Shown: one piece after another, positions 23,180 through 34,780 of the stretch
Layout of the letters: each line of letters opens with the position of its first letter
How positions within the stretch are numbered: position 1 is the first letter of the stretch
Origin: Beroe forskalii
Lineage: Eukaryota; Ctenophora; Nuda; Beroida; Beroidae
Length of the DNA: 64,000 nucleotides
Assembly: GCA_011033025.1 (NCBI GenBank)
Contig: WFMF01000245.1
Span: 124,001 to 188,000, forward strand
Direction: 5' to 3'
Made by a program: the position numbers and the translations under genes
The notes under the pieces: model-generated
What the model saw: the letters and a program-made list of their open reading frames with translations, nothing else
Told to the model about the DNA's origin: nothing
Database searches by the model: none

Positions 23180-24850
23180 TCGCACGGCAGATTATTATAA
23201 CTAGCAAAACCCGCGACCTCCGGTCGGGTGCTCGATTGGGTTGCGAGTGATGTCAGACCGGACAGACTGGGTCCTGCTAGAAAGCAGTACCTGACACCTC
23301 ATATCAAAACATTCATAACATACTGTGAATTTGCTGATGAGACAGTGCTTTACAATCCATATAGTCTAATTAACCAGTGTCAAGGATCTAATTTCACGTC
23401 TTCTGATACACTACGGAGTGGTGTCAGACCGGACAGACGCCAGACAAAGATAATTACATAGATAAATATATATATATGATGAAGAATTATATATAGTAAT
23501 ATATGCTGCTGTTAGTTGTAAAAGGAGTTTCTGATGCTCTAGGATATGAAATTGTGTGAAACACTACGATGAAATCAGAGCACATCAAGTTGGTTTCAGT
23601 TGATGAATCATGAAATACATGATATCACAGTGAATGATAGCAGGTGTGTTTTCAGGTCGATGATAAGGGCTCGTTACCGTGATGACATCTGAATGAAGAA
23701 GCATGATGCAACAGACTGGTAACACTCAGAAACGAGAAAGGAGGATTTGAGAGATTCCTGTGCAAGAAATGCTATCAGGTAAATCAGTAAATACATCCCT
23801 CATTTATAATTTGACATTTTGATTGATGTTTGGGATTTTTCTATTCAAATGATAAATGGATGCGAAATGCAAATCCACGTGACTATTTATTGTACCCGAT
23901 TCGTAGGCATCATGAAAAGAATACAAAATAACCGCCCTCATTTACCATTCTATTATTTGATGATACGATACAAAGCGCAACGCTTGTCCTAAGCTAGAGT
24001 AATAGTATTAGTACAATAATAGGCTAGAGGCATAGTAGTAGTACGATAATACACCTAGCCTGGGACAGCCTTTATTCGCACTGTTATTCAAATCTCTGCT
24101 ATCCTGAGCACCAAGACCTGGTATTGAGTCACGGTTAAACCAAGGCGACGCCCCCTTCTGACTTCTGGGCTCTGCCCGAATTACTAGATAAACTACAGGA
24201 TGTCCAGATAATCAGAAAAGCTAAAAGTGAGAGAAGTTAATATCATCCCAAACGACAAACGTTCATAAAAATTCCTTCCCAATCGTTAGATTTTCTAATT
24301 TCGGCCGCAATGATTCTCACTGGTTAGTGTAAACTATGGGTAAAGCCATGTAACTTGAGGAGTGAATGCCGAAAACCACGTCAAAATTTGGGAGCAAGCC
24401 AGGCCAGTGGTGAAGACTGACGTACTTGAAGATAATGGGAACCTTCTATTATAAACGTAATCCCCCCCTCGGCTATATAGTATTTTTATCTAAAAACCAC
24501 GGTACAGAAGTGCTGTCTTTTTGTCGTCAAATAATTGAGGCGGAATTTACCTTAAAATACTATCTCGGGAGTAAAATACACTCCTCGAATGTTTATTGTT
24601 TGAGTATGTGCGTCTTGCCGTAGCACTCAATACTAGTACCGGATTGCTGTGTTAGACAAGTCACACTCTCAACAATACCACACGTGTCGTGGAAGAAAAA
24701 TAGGCGTTTTAACTTCATCGGTTTTGTATCCTTAACCTAGATTACGACACCTCTCTCATTCGCCTATTATTTTACGCAGCCTTTACTCTCCCTCCCACGT
24801 GGTTATGCCAATATACCACTTTACTCTCGCAGGCGATTGGTTGAAACGAC
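23180..24850. other. Gene-poor region
   Basis: No supported gene. It contains two GTCAGACCGGACAGAC words (23250 and 23421), a TA run at about 23465-23480 and a short CTAGAG/AGTACAATAATA duplication near 23995-24050. Confidence 0.45.
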
Positions 24851-24852
24851 AG

Positions 24853-24967
24853 CACGTGACCAGGAGCAAGAGAGACTGTAACGCACTACGCAGCACGTGA
24901 CATGACCACGTGACCTGCACTACATGTCTCACCACGCTGCACGTGACCTGTCCCTTGATCACGTGAC
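24853..24967. promoter_or_regulatory. Cluster of five CACGTGAC E-boxes
   Basis: CACGTGAC starts at 24853, 24894, 24907, 24940 and 24960, all in the same orientation within 115 bp. CACGTG is the palindromic E-box core bound by bHLH-zip factors such as USF, MITF/TFEB and MYC, and the AC on one side matches half of the extended CLEAR-type site. No start codon or exon was recognised nearby, so the target is unknown. Confidence 0.4.
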
Positions 24968-24969
24968 CT

Positions 24970-26600
24970 AGCGCTGCGTGACAGCAGCAGCAGATACCTC
25001 AACAACGACACAGTATATCGAGCACTGCAGTTGTTATGTCAGGGATGCAGCGACCTGGCTTTAAAACTGGCGGTTTGCCAAATGCTAAGTAACTCAGACC
25101 GGGTAACGTCATTAATGAACTCCTCAGCAGCTCCTTCGACAGTGAAGTAAACTCTTCCAGTGACCAGAAAGTGGTGCGAATCTTTGAGGTCTACGATTAA
25201 TGAGGAATAGGCACAGGTCCAATTCTTTTAAAGACTACTGTCGAGCTTGCGACATGGAATACGGAGATAAAAGAGAGAAATGAGCTCCTTTGAGAATGCG
25301 AACCGGAAGATCATCGGATTCGATGATTCTTAAATTCCTTAAATTAGCCAATCAATTCTACGTTGTTTTCATTTCTATTAGGATGGGCTTTTTAATGATG
25401 ATCACGGCTTCGGTGATCAGCGATAATTGGACAGAATAATCATTTGTTTCCAATGATAGCTCAATTATTCCTGCTACATTATTCCACACACCAAAACAAT
25501 TTTAGGGTCTGGTGGCCAACTACCTTGTATTTGATGTTTGAACATTTTACCCGGTAAACTTTTACCCTCTACAAACGCCTAATAACCCCCTTTGTGAACG
25601 ATTTTAGTGGTTCCAGCATATAATCAAGTAGTCATAATTTGTTCTGATGTAATATTTATGTCTTCTTGATTCAATTGTATGAAATACGAGTATCATTCAT
25701 GTCTCTGGTCTGTGCTGATTGCCGCAGTATATGCATCTGACAACCTGAGCTTATAACAGAGATTATGCCATATACGGTAAGGTCACGTGGGCGCAAAGCA
25801 CACCATGTGGCTGTCACGTGCGCGCCCTATATGGAATAATTCGATGTTCTGTTGGGAGGCGCAGCGCTGTGCTGCTTTGTTGTAGAGAGCTGACTCAGTA
25901 TACAGCCTCTAAATACAAGACGCTTCAACTTGGGGTAAACACAGTGAACCTCGGATACAACCGAAAAATTGAAATGTTCGGAAACTTTCTGACTCGTAAT
26001 ACAAACCCGTCTTCTCCGGTAATCGTACAGTACATCTTCCGTTTTCCTGGTGTAATTTAAGGCTGGCACTTTGAATTTCGACCAATCGCCACGGCCCTCG
26101 GATTCTCGCACAGAAAAAATCATTTTTGCCCTCTACTGTCTTACTTATCGTTTGGATCGTATAGTGAACGTATAATTTATGAACCCAACAGCTCATGGGC
26201 CAAGATTTTCCTTCGTATTCTGCGAGAGTTATTATTCAGGACCGTGTTGAAACAAAAGCATCAAAAGCTGCACATACTTGTGGTGCACTTGACCTGCGAT
26301 TCACTGGCATGATAGAACGACTCCAAGCTCTATTTAGCCCTCATGTCAGAGGAAATAGACGAACAACGCCCGTCGATGAAACTCCTATTCCTAAACCTTG
26401 TCTGACGTCGTCAGACCCATTATTTCAACGCCTGACAACCTAAACCGCGACCTTGTCACCTTCCTTCGACCTGCCACCTATCCTGATTCGCCTTATACAC
26501 ACCTGAATATCCGCTTTTACGATGGTCAATTTATCTCATGTAAACTCAATCAAACAAGCGAGCAGATTACAATGAAATTATAACCAGACTCACTAACCAG
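24970..26600. other. Region with only weak open frames
   Basis: A plus-strand frame at 26195-26443 reads as plausible protein (for example GALDLRFTGMIERLQALFSP), but no splice sites, homology or initiator support it. The left edge of the segmental duplication follows at about 26602. Confidence 0.3.
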
Positions 26601-27369
26601 AATCGGAGAGTTCTTGCAGATCCTCTTCACGATTCTCCATGCCTTCACTGACACTGCTTCCAGAAAATGCATAATCAAGTAATTGAAAATAATTATTGTG
26701 AAAAACTAATTATAAATGTGAAAATGTGTGATGTGAACGCGCTAGCTAGCTGTGGTAAAATCATTTTTGTCCGGTGCACCGCTTCATAAAATAGTTGAGA
26801 TCTCAAATAAAACAAACTGATGTACTGGGACATATGAGTACGGTAATAGCACATTAATACCACGTGACCTAAGTCTCTCCTATCAGCAGCCCACAACGCG
26901 CTATACAGAATTCTTGCGGAGTAAATCGTTGTGAACATATAGCAATGATGCGCGCGGCTCTTTATATTTTGGTAAACACATATCCCTGTTAGCGTTGCGC
27001 AGCGCGCTCCCCCATAGTAAGGATTAAGGTTCAGGTTAATTAGGGCAATAATAAAGTTTAGCATGCGCATTTAGGATTGACGGACGTTGCCCGTCTATTT
27101 CTTCTGACTGGATGGCGAGAGCGCAAAGTGACGTCCAAATGTGGAACGTTGCACCGCGCGAGTGTTACTCCATGTTACGGAGCCTTATTTTGCGCGCGCA
27201 AGCGCGCCTTTTCTACGAAAAGCGCACGCAAGCGCGAACAAACAGGGACACGTAACATGTGGTAACGCGAGTGGGTAGGGTAACATGACATCATACGACA
27301 TTTAGGATACAAAAAGACGTCACTCAGCCAGAGTTTGTCTGACGCCGCGCGATCACGAAGGGGTCAGGC

Positions 27370-27478
27370 TTCCTAAGCCCGCATAGGTGTGTGTACGCGC
27401 GCGGCGCTTCCCTACGGGAAGCGCTTCCCTACGGGAAGCGCGCCGCGCAACGCAGACAGGGATATACGTGTTTAGCAA
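27370..27478. mobile_element. 109-bp MITE with 9-bp target duplication, copy 1
   Basis: The element runs from TTCCTAAGCCCGCATAGG to GGGATATACGTGTTTAGCAA and is flanked on both sides by GGGTCAGGC (27361-27369 and 27479-27487). The ends form an imperfect inverted repeat (TTCCTAAGC against TTGCTAAAC). The centre is a GC-rich hairpin made of CTTCCCTACGGGAAG units between GCGCGCGGCGC and its complement. A 9-bp duplication suggests the Mutator-like group; this is inference. Confidence 0.8.
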
Positions 27479-27870
27479 GGGTCAGGCAACGCCAGTCAAG
27501 CCATGAGTGTTATATTTGTCAGACGTTGTCCATGACCCCTTAGGCTTTAAAGAAGTTGACATGACAGATCGACATCTGCATCAGATGACATGACAGACCC
27601 TTATGAATATGAGGTGGTTTCATCATTCCGCGTCGATCAAATGAACTGAATCTGATCAAATGAAAAACGCGCACAACACACTTTTACAAAGACATCCGCG
27701 CAAAAAAGTAGTTGTGTGCGTTCGCGTTTTTCATTTGATCAGTTCATTCGATCGACGCGGAACATTGGAACAATGCAGGTGCCTAAGAATTCAGCGCCGC
27801 GTGCAGATTAAGATTTTCATCGCGGAGCTAGAGCTGACGCCAACCGCTTCGTTGTTCGACGGACTTACCG

Positions 27871-27988
27871 TTGTCAGACGTTGTCTGACCCCTTCGCCTT
27901 CGGTGGGCGCGCGCGCGAAGCGCGCGCGTCCGCCGAAGGCGGAAAGGGCCTTATTTCACTGAAATAATGGTCAGACAACGTCTGACAA
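27871..27988. mobile_element. 118-bp MITE with perfect 20-bp inverted ends and 8-bp target duplication
   Basis: The ends are TTGTCAGACGTTGTCTGACC and its exact reverse complement, flanked by ACTTACCG at 27863-27870 and 27989-27996. The terminal repeats are themselves nearly palindromic. The middle contains a strong GC stem-loop (CGCCTTCGG paired with CCGCCGAAGGCG). An 8-bp duplication fits hAT-like or Mutator-like transposition. Confidence 0.8.
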
Positions 27989-28074
27989 ACTTACCGTACA
28001 GGCGCGTTTATTTCTTCTGACTGTAAAGCATTTCCTTGCCAGGCGTTGCCTGGTATGACTATGTGTCCCATATA

Positions 28075-28310
28075 ACTCTGGCTGAGTGACGTCACACTCA
28101 CAGACCTTAACGTCAATCTTTTAGTTTTTGTATCCGAAACCTAATTATTGCCCTAACCAAAACCCTAACCTTATACCTACTCCTTACCCTAAATCCTGAC
28201 CCTAACCCTAATAAAGCGCTAGATGCGCTTAACTATAATGAGTGACGTCATTATCATAGGTAACGAAGCGAAGGCTCTCGAATTATATGGTCATATGGGA
28301 CACTAGCGTA
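28075..28310. mobile_element. MITE-like element with TGTCCCATAT ends and telomere-like core
   Basis: The left end TGTCCCATATAACTCTGGC and right end CATATGGGACA are inverted, with TGACGTCA inside each arm. The core holds degenerate CCCTAACC repeats (28140-28215). Related elements lie at 45135-45375 and from 45770 in block B. Confidence 0.6.
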
Positions 28311-28624
28311 AAGTTGGATTCTGCCGAACATGGAACAAAATGAAAAACAAAGCTAAACTCCAAAACTTTCGTTATAATTATAAATTACATTTATAGCTTT
28401 ACAATTCAATGATTGATTTAAATAAAAATGTACAAAATCAAATTTTGAACTTTGGCTCAGGCATGAGCCTGTTTTGCAGATGATGGTTGAGATGATGGAC
28501 TGACTGAGTGCTGAAAGTTAACCTACCACTGCCACTGACGCTCAATTTTGCACAGGTCATGGCTGTACGAGGACGGTGTGTCCGGGCCTGATAATTCATT
28601 ATGATTATCATACCATTACCCGTC

Positions 28625-29190
28625 TGTGAAATAGGTCAATTGATGACCCGAAAGGTCCACCCAGTAGGCCAAATTTGAGGCGGGTTTGGAATTCCCAGAC
28701 CTACACTCTGCGCCAAAATGGGCGGATTCTTCGAATGAATCGTTGTAGAGTAGGTGTAATCTAAGGTGTTCAATCGATCAATGTCCCCTGGAGAATTCAG
28801 CTTATTGGCTGTCTGACTCTGAGTTATGACCTAAAACGTATACATATTACATCGATACACGGCAACTGTCAAATTTTTTGCGTTTTTGGCGCCAATTCAA
28901 AAATTTTGGAGGCCTAAAAATGTCCTAAACCAACCAGGGAATTGTTATCTTTGATCAATTGAACACCTAAGACTACACCTAGGTGGCTTTTCAAAAAAAT
29001 CGCCCAATTTTTGCGCAGCTGTCACGGTGGCACCGATGGTTGAGGTTTTGGGAGCTCTAGGTCCATCCAGAAAAGTAAGTTCACAAGGTGGTCATAGGAA
29101 CTTTTGATTCAACCATTATCTCAAAATCGAGTTGTTTTCAAAAGTATCAGACGGAACTCCCTCTCCAAAGACTAAAAAAGAGGGAGCCGT
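28625..29190. mobile_element. Old foldback element, block A copy
   Basis: Arms with GACCCGAAAGGTCCACCCAG and GGCCAAATTTGAGGCGGG on the left, and GGTGGCACCGATGG and TCAACCATTATCTCA on the right, correspond to the arms of the young foldbacks at 14632 and 30974 but are strongly diverged. A copy sits at the same place in block B, so it predates the duplication. Confidence 0.6.
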
Positions 29191-29300
29191 CTGCCCTAAA
29201 TACGGCGCTGAATAATTTAATGTTGCTAAATGAATTACTAATTTAAGGAGGAATCAGTGGAGAAATTACACCAAAGAAATCAACGATCCCATAATTCATA

Positions 29301-29514
29301 CCTAACGAGACATATCAATGTGGGACAAAATGAGGAAATTTTAAGAAAAAATTCCAATATTTTTGCACCCCATAGAATGTCCATATATTTCGTCATTCGT
29401 CATCATCATACGCTATAGTCGCTAACATGTGTAATTTTGAGAAAAATCCCCATATTTTCGAAACCTCGAATTTCGATCTCCATAACGTCCCACATATATA
29501 TATGTATCGTAAGG
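29301..29514. mobile_element. TA-flanked MITE, 214 bp, block A copy
   Basis: The ends CCTAACGAGACATAT and ATATGTATCGTAAGG are inverted and flanked by TA (29299-29300 and 29515-29516). Internal words AATGTGGGACA and CGTCCCACAT are also inverted. It is related to the 609-bp element at 62992 and is present in both blocks. Confidence 0.7.
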
Positions 29515-29953
29515 TATATTAAATCTTCTCTTCAGCTCCGTTTATATGTACAATCTTAACATCTTTATACATTATTATCTCCGATAAAGAAAGTATCAGT
29601 CTGCCGAGTTACAGTCTTAAATAACACCGGTTATCTCTGTAACCAATAATCGCCGTTTTAAAGAGATTATTATAATTTACATCGTCTTCTTAATATAATA
29701 CATGTGACAACAAAACATGTGATAAATATATAAATATTCAAACTTTCTCCTAAAAACTACTAAATACACTGTCTCATTTTATATCAAAATAGACGTACAA
29801 ATTGGATAGCCCCACCCAGTTTTAGCGGTATGTCATCGTCATGAATCATCTGGGTCACGGTAACCAACAAAAAACATTGGAATTGTATCATTATCAATCA
29901 TTAACCCTCAATCGTTAAGATTGCCTTAGGTTCATCTATCCCCTGCGTATCCT

Positions 29954-30232
29954 TCACCTTTTGAACCGGCTCAATAGGGACTTAAGAGGAGAATGGCTCT
30001 TGGCGCTAGAAGAGTTGGAGGGTTTTCTCATTTTGCTTTGCTGAGAGCTCTTTTTGTGGGAAGATAGGGAGGAGAGACTGGAGTTGCACGAGCTTGTTTC
30101 AGATCGGGCCGAGTTGGGCCCGTGGTCACTCAACACTTTCACATAGTACATGTTGTATTTAGATATGTCCATGTCGTAGAGTAAAACTAGCTGGCGTAAT
30201 ATTGAGTAAGAAATTAGGTGAAAAAATAGCTG
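29954..30232 (-). CDS. Terminal exon of an unrecognised gene, block A copy
   Basis: The minus-strand exon is preceded by a polypyrimidine tract and TTTTGCAG acceptor and opens with QLFFHLISYSILRQLVLLYD. It continues with MDISKYNMYYVKVLSDHG and ends in a Ser/Lys/Arg-rich tail (SLLSRFKR) before the stop. There is no ATG at the 5' edge and no partner exon was found within the block. The block B copy (47591-47869) keeps the frame, the acceptor and nearly every residue. This retention suggests real coding sequence, but the copies may simply be young. The product is unknown. Confidence 0.5.
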   Translation of the reverse strand, partial: QLFFHLISYSILRQLVLLYDMDISKYNMYYVKVLSDHGPNSARSETSSCNSSLSSLSSHKKSSQQSKMRKPSNSSSAKSHSPLKSLLSRFKR

Positions 30233-30973
30233 CTGCAAAATTTAAGAAAAACAGATTTTTTCAATTTGTAAAAGACACGGAAAATATGTTCATTTTCCTC
30301 AAAGAAATCAACAATTTTACCAAGAATATGCAAAAGCTGCAATGTCCAAAAGTTTGACAACGGAAAAGGGGCTAAAATATAATACGCTGTGAAGGTAAAT
30401 TCTAGACTTTATAAAGGTGCCAGGTACAGATCATTGCGCCACGCCAAAACGATAATAACGTAACGAATCGATGACATTTGTAACCACTCATTCGAAGATG
30501 GGGTGATTTCCTCATAGTGAACGTAAGCCGCAAGCAATTAGAACACGACCAAAAATAGTGCATTGCCAGGAGAGGGGGGATATTCAGGAATAAATGATAA
30601 TAATATGTTAAAATGCTTAATTACAACAAGTACCTACTTTACGTTCGCTACAAAAATAAAATTTCATGACAGATTCGATATGCCCAACTTGTCATTGAGC
30701 CTTTATACGACTTCAATAAACGGCCAATAAAATGAAATATATCGCTGCTTACAAAACTATGTTGTAGCGCAGTCACGCGGTGTTACTATTGGGTACAATG
30801 TCCATGCACGTGGTGACTGTTGGCCGCAATTCTGCGATGGGAAATCATGCACGATGGAGGACGTGGGAAATTCCTCACTTCTGTGTTTAAATTCGGAAAT
30901 ATGTTTCAAATTCAAGTTTATATTTAAAACTTAAAGCTGATCCGGTGTTCAGCTGTTATTCCACAGGGATTAA

Positions 30974-32278
30974 GGGGGGGGGTTCAACCCAAATTTTTTG
31001 GAAAACACGTTTCTGAGATAATGGTTGACCCAAAAGGTACACCACGTGGGCCAACTTTTTGGCCGGGTTTGGTACCCCCAGACCCACTGGCGCCGCCGTG
31101 GCGCCATGCCCAAATATGGGCCTAAAATGGGCATATTTTTTCAAAAGCGACTTGGACGAGATCTGAGGTGTGCAATCGATAGATAATGGTCCCCTGAGTT
31201 ACCATGAAAAATTTGAAGTCGATATCTCAAAAAATGGACGAGTTATGGCCGAAAAACGTATGCCCATATATGGGCATACGCGCTTCGCGCAAGCTTATTT
31301 TGGCCCATAACTTGCCCAAATATCAATATTTTTGAATGAAACCAACTTTATTCGATAGATAGCATTGGTTTATGTATTCTCTGCAAGTATGGGGTTGATT
31401 GCTACTAAAATGGCCATTTGAGGTCCAAAAACCTCTAAAAAACCACAAAATCGCCATTTTCTCGGTTTGCGGTTTTGCGAAAATTGACTTTACATTTTCC
31501 TTCTCCTCCGCCATTTTTAATATTTTTGCACGAAATTTTCAGAATCGCTTTGAAACTTAATTTCGCACTTATGTTATTGATCGAAATTTTGAGTTAGGCC
31601 CCAAAAATTTTTTGGTCCTCGGACCAAAAATCCGGGGGATTTTTGGTCCGAGGACCAAAAATTTTTGGGGCCTAACTCAAAATTTGATCAACATAAGTGC
31701 GAAATTAAGTTTCAAAGCGATTCTGAAAATTTCGCAAAAAAATATTAAAAAAATGAAGGAGGAGAAGAAAATGTAAAGTCGATTTTTCGCAAAACCGCAA
31801 AGCCGAGAAAATGGCGATTTTGTGGTTTTTAGAGGTTTTTGGACCTCAAATGGCCATTTTAGTAGCAATCAACCCCATACTTGCAGAGAATACATAAACC
31901 AATGCTATCTATCGAATAAAGTTGGTTTCATTCAAAAATATTGATATTTGGGCAAGTTATGGGCCAAAATAAGCTGTGATGCGTATGCCCATATATGGGC
32001 ATACGTTTTTCGGCCATAACTCGGCCATTTTTTGAGATATCGACTTCAAATTTTTTATGGTAACTCAGGGGACCATTCATCGATTGCACACCAGATCTCG
32101 TCCAAGTCGCTTTTGAAAAAATACATTTTAGGCCCATATTTGGGCATGGCGCCACGGCGGCGCCAGTGGTCTGGGGGTACCAAACCCGGCCAAAAAGTTG
32201 GCCCACGTGGTGTACCTTTTGGGTCAACCATTATCTCAGAAACGTGTTTTCCAAAAAATTTGGGTTGAACCCCCCCCC
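30974..32278. mobile_element. Foldback transposon, TTAA flanks, long form (1.3 kb)
   Basis: The ends are the same as the element at 14632 (G-run plus TTCAACCC). TTAA lies at 30970-30973 and 32279-32282. The arms of about 650 bp are nearly identical. The centre adds a GGTCCTCGGACC / GGTCCGAGGACC palindrome around CCGGGGG (about 31600-31670) that the short form lacks. Block B has the uninterrupted site GGATTAAATCACGCG at about 48611 with a single TTAA, so insertion limits and target duplication are directly visible. Confidence 0.92.
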
Positions 32279-32428
32279 TTAAATCACGCGTCAAGTGACA
32301 CTATTAATCTATTTATATCTGCTGTGCGTGTTACAGGTTTACGTTAGGTACTAATTCTGATCGAATTTTAATGATTAATGAAGTACCTCAATAAGCAAAT
32401 TAATTTATTTACTCTATGACCGTGTTAA

Positions 32429-33903
32429 AGGTGCATGACGCGAAAAAAACAACTTTGCTTAAAATAGTAGCAGATCACTAGAGGATCACGCCTATGTATA
32501 TCTTGCGGCGTGTGCTTAATTGCATCACCCTAATTAGAGCCCCCAAAGATTCCGCTTTCTGCAGCAATACAGCACCCTGCGCTGCATATCAATATCAATA
32601 ACAGTACGCTAGCGATACAGCGAGTCTAATTGTATTATAATTACAGTCTTGGTACTACGTTTCGCTTTTCACCCGCATAACTATGACATAAATTAATATC
32701 ATTCGATTCACCAACCAAAAAATTTCAAAAAAACAGATGCTATATGCGACAAAATGAACAGTTTAAACAGTAAATTCAATCTATATGGACTGGATCACTG
32801 TAGCCAGTGTAAATCTTAGTACTGTGACTGGGCTTTCAGGTCATCAGGTCCCTCTTCATTATTTTGACCCAGTTTTTTCTTGTTTGAGGATCTTTTGGCA
32901 GGAATATGTACCGTAAAAAAGTCTCTCCAGGATGTGCACTGTATCCCAATTGTCCCAAACTCAAGATTGGGACAGGGACAAATACGACAGACTAAATTGG
33001 ACAAATGGGACTCAAAAGTGAATTGGCATGGACAATTGGGACAATTGGGACAGAGAAAAATGTGACCCAAACAGTGAATTGGACAGGGACATTTGGGACA
33101 ACTAGAGACTAATGGAACTCAAATGGTTGTTGGTGAGCGGCAGTTTGGCACTTTGACATTCTTAACCACGATCTGTCTGTTTTGAAGCAAAAGTTACAGT
33201 GTAGTGACAGTGTAGCGGCAGTTGCTGCGGTGCAACTGCCACGTTCTTTTTTCTATGATAGGTTTCGAAAGAAAGAAAGCTTATTTAGCGAAGACAACCA
33301 AACAAAGACAGCCAAACGTAGGTATTGAGTATAGTAGTATGGAAAAATAATAAAAAAGCCTCGAATCAATTTTAAAATTACCCTATTTTTTCACTTCTTT
33401 GTTTGTCCCAAATGTCCCAAAAGACAGTCCCAAACTCAAAAAGTGACACCCACCGCTATTACAAGTAAGAGCTGCTATCAACAAAGCAGAACGTAGTGTT
33501 GTCAGAACGCTGAGGATTCTTTATTGATGAAACTTTTAATGCATAGTTTAATTCGTCAATTTAACTATTATTAGGGCAATTAAAAATTTCGAAAAAAACT
33601 AATAAAAGTGTGTTAACAAGATTACATGATTAGCCAAAGCGTCTAAGACGAGAAATGTGTATTTTGCAGCACAACATGACACTAAACACGAAAAGAAACA
33701 TGGAACGTAATGTAAACAATACATGCGCAGAAGCTAAGGTGCTGTATTGCTGAATCCGGAACAAATTAGTTTATCCAATTAGACCGGTAATACATGAAAT
33801 TTACACGCCCATACTTACCACAAGTTTTTGTTATGATATAAGGATCACATTAAGCCAATAAAATTTATATGTTAATTTTTCATGATTATCGCGTCATGCA
33901 CCT
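32429..33903. mobile_element. TTAA-flanked non-autonomous transposon, 1.48 kb
   Basis: The termini AGGTGCATGACGCGA and TCGCGTCATGCACCT are perfect inverted repeats. TTAA lies at 32425-32428 and 33904-33907. The matching site in block B is the empty GTGTTAACAGGG with one TTAA at 48759-48762. The interior has no ORF of note and contains GGGACA-rich tandem words. It lies only 150 bp from the foldback before it. Confidence 0.92.
32930..33110. repeat. GGGACAATT-type imperfect tandem repeat
   Basis: Repeated GGACAATTGGGACA words with drift lie inside the 1.48-kb transposon. An inverted short block (GTCCCAAATGTCCCAAAA) lies at about 33404-33422. Confidence 0.6.
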
Positions 33904-34339
33904 TTAACAGGGCGTTGGTACGATATCGATTTGTGATGCTACGCACCAATCGAATCCCATTCAAAGAAACAATAAAATGTTTGCACCAGCTGATAACATG
34001 GCACATTGTGGAACAAGCATCCGCTAGTCATCAATCATGTTGAAATTTTCCCTAATTTATTTCCCTGAAATCCTTTGTCTTTGAAAATTGGTATGTTTCA
34101 TTGTACAGAGGCGTACATTTAAATTTTCAACTAAGTTCTGGTATTCCTTTACGTTGAGAAATATCCTTCAAATAAAAGGGTCAAAATCATTAGAAAAATA
34201 ACATTCATGCTATGGTACAGCCTGCTGACGACCCATGAATCATGATCTTACTTAGGTTTAAGGTGATTTTCAAGTTTCAATTAAAGTGAAAGAGATCGAA
34301 AGTTGGAGAGGGGTATAATGCTGGCAAAATGGTACCACA

Positions 34340-34780
34340 GGAACATGATTAGGCTCTATCAGCCTCCATTGAGGCTGAGTGAAGGCTGAATGGAGGCTAA
34401 TTTCAAAAAAAATAGCCTTTATGGAAGCTTATGGAGGCATGAGGCTAATTTTTGAAAAATAGCCTCCACTATGGAGACTAATCAGCGTCCAATAGCCTCC
34501 ACTGCGCCTCCATGGAAGCTAAAATTTTGGTTTAGCCTCCACTGGCCATCACTGAAGAATTAGCCTCCATTAGCCTCCACAGAAACTGATAAAGTCATTT
34601 TTGGAGTTAATGGAAGCTTTTTTAGTGCTAATGGAGGCTATACACTCCATTAGCACTGTTTGTACAAAAAGAGCGCATTTTGTAACATAGACCAAAATTT
34701 CTGAGCCAGCTGGTATAAGGCCTCCACTAAGCTCCACTCAGTCCCACTGGGCTCCATTAAGCCTCCACTAGTCTCCCTCA
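34340..34780. repeat. AGCCTCCACT / AGTGGAGGCT mirror-type repeat, block A
   Basis: Irregular, densely repeated GGAGGCTAAT and TAGCCTCCACT words in both orientations can form many small stems. The block B counterpart (49175-49430) lacks the last 150 bp. Confidence 0.7.

Noticed and set aside
26195-26443. Plus-strand 82-codon frame as a gene
   Set aside because: Composition is plausible but there is no splice, start or family support, and nothing similar nearby.
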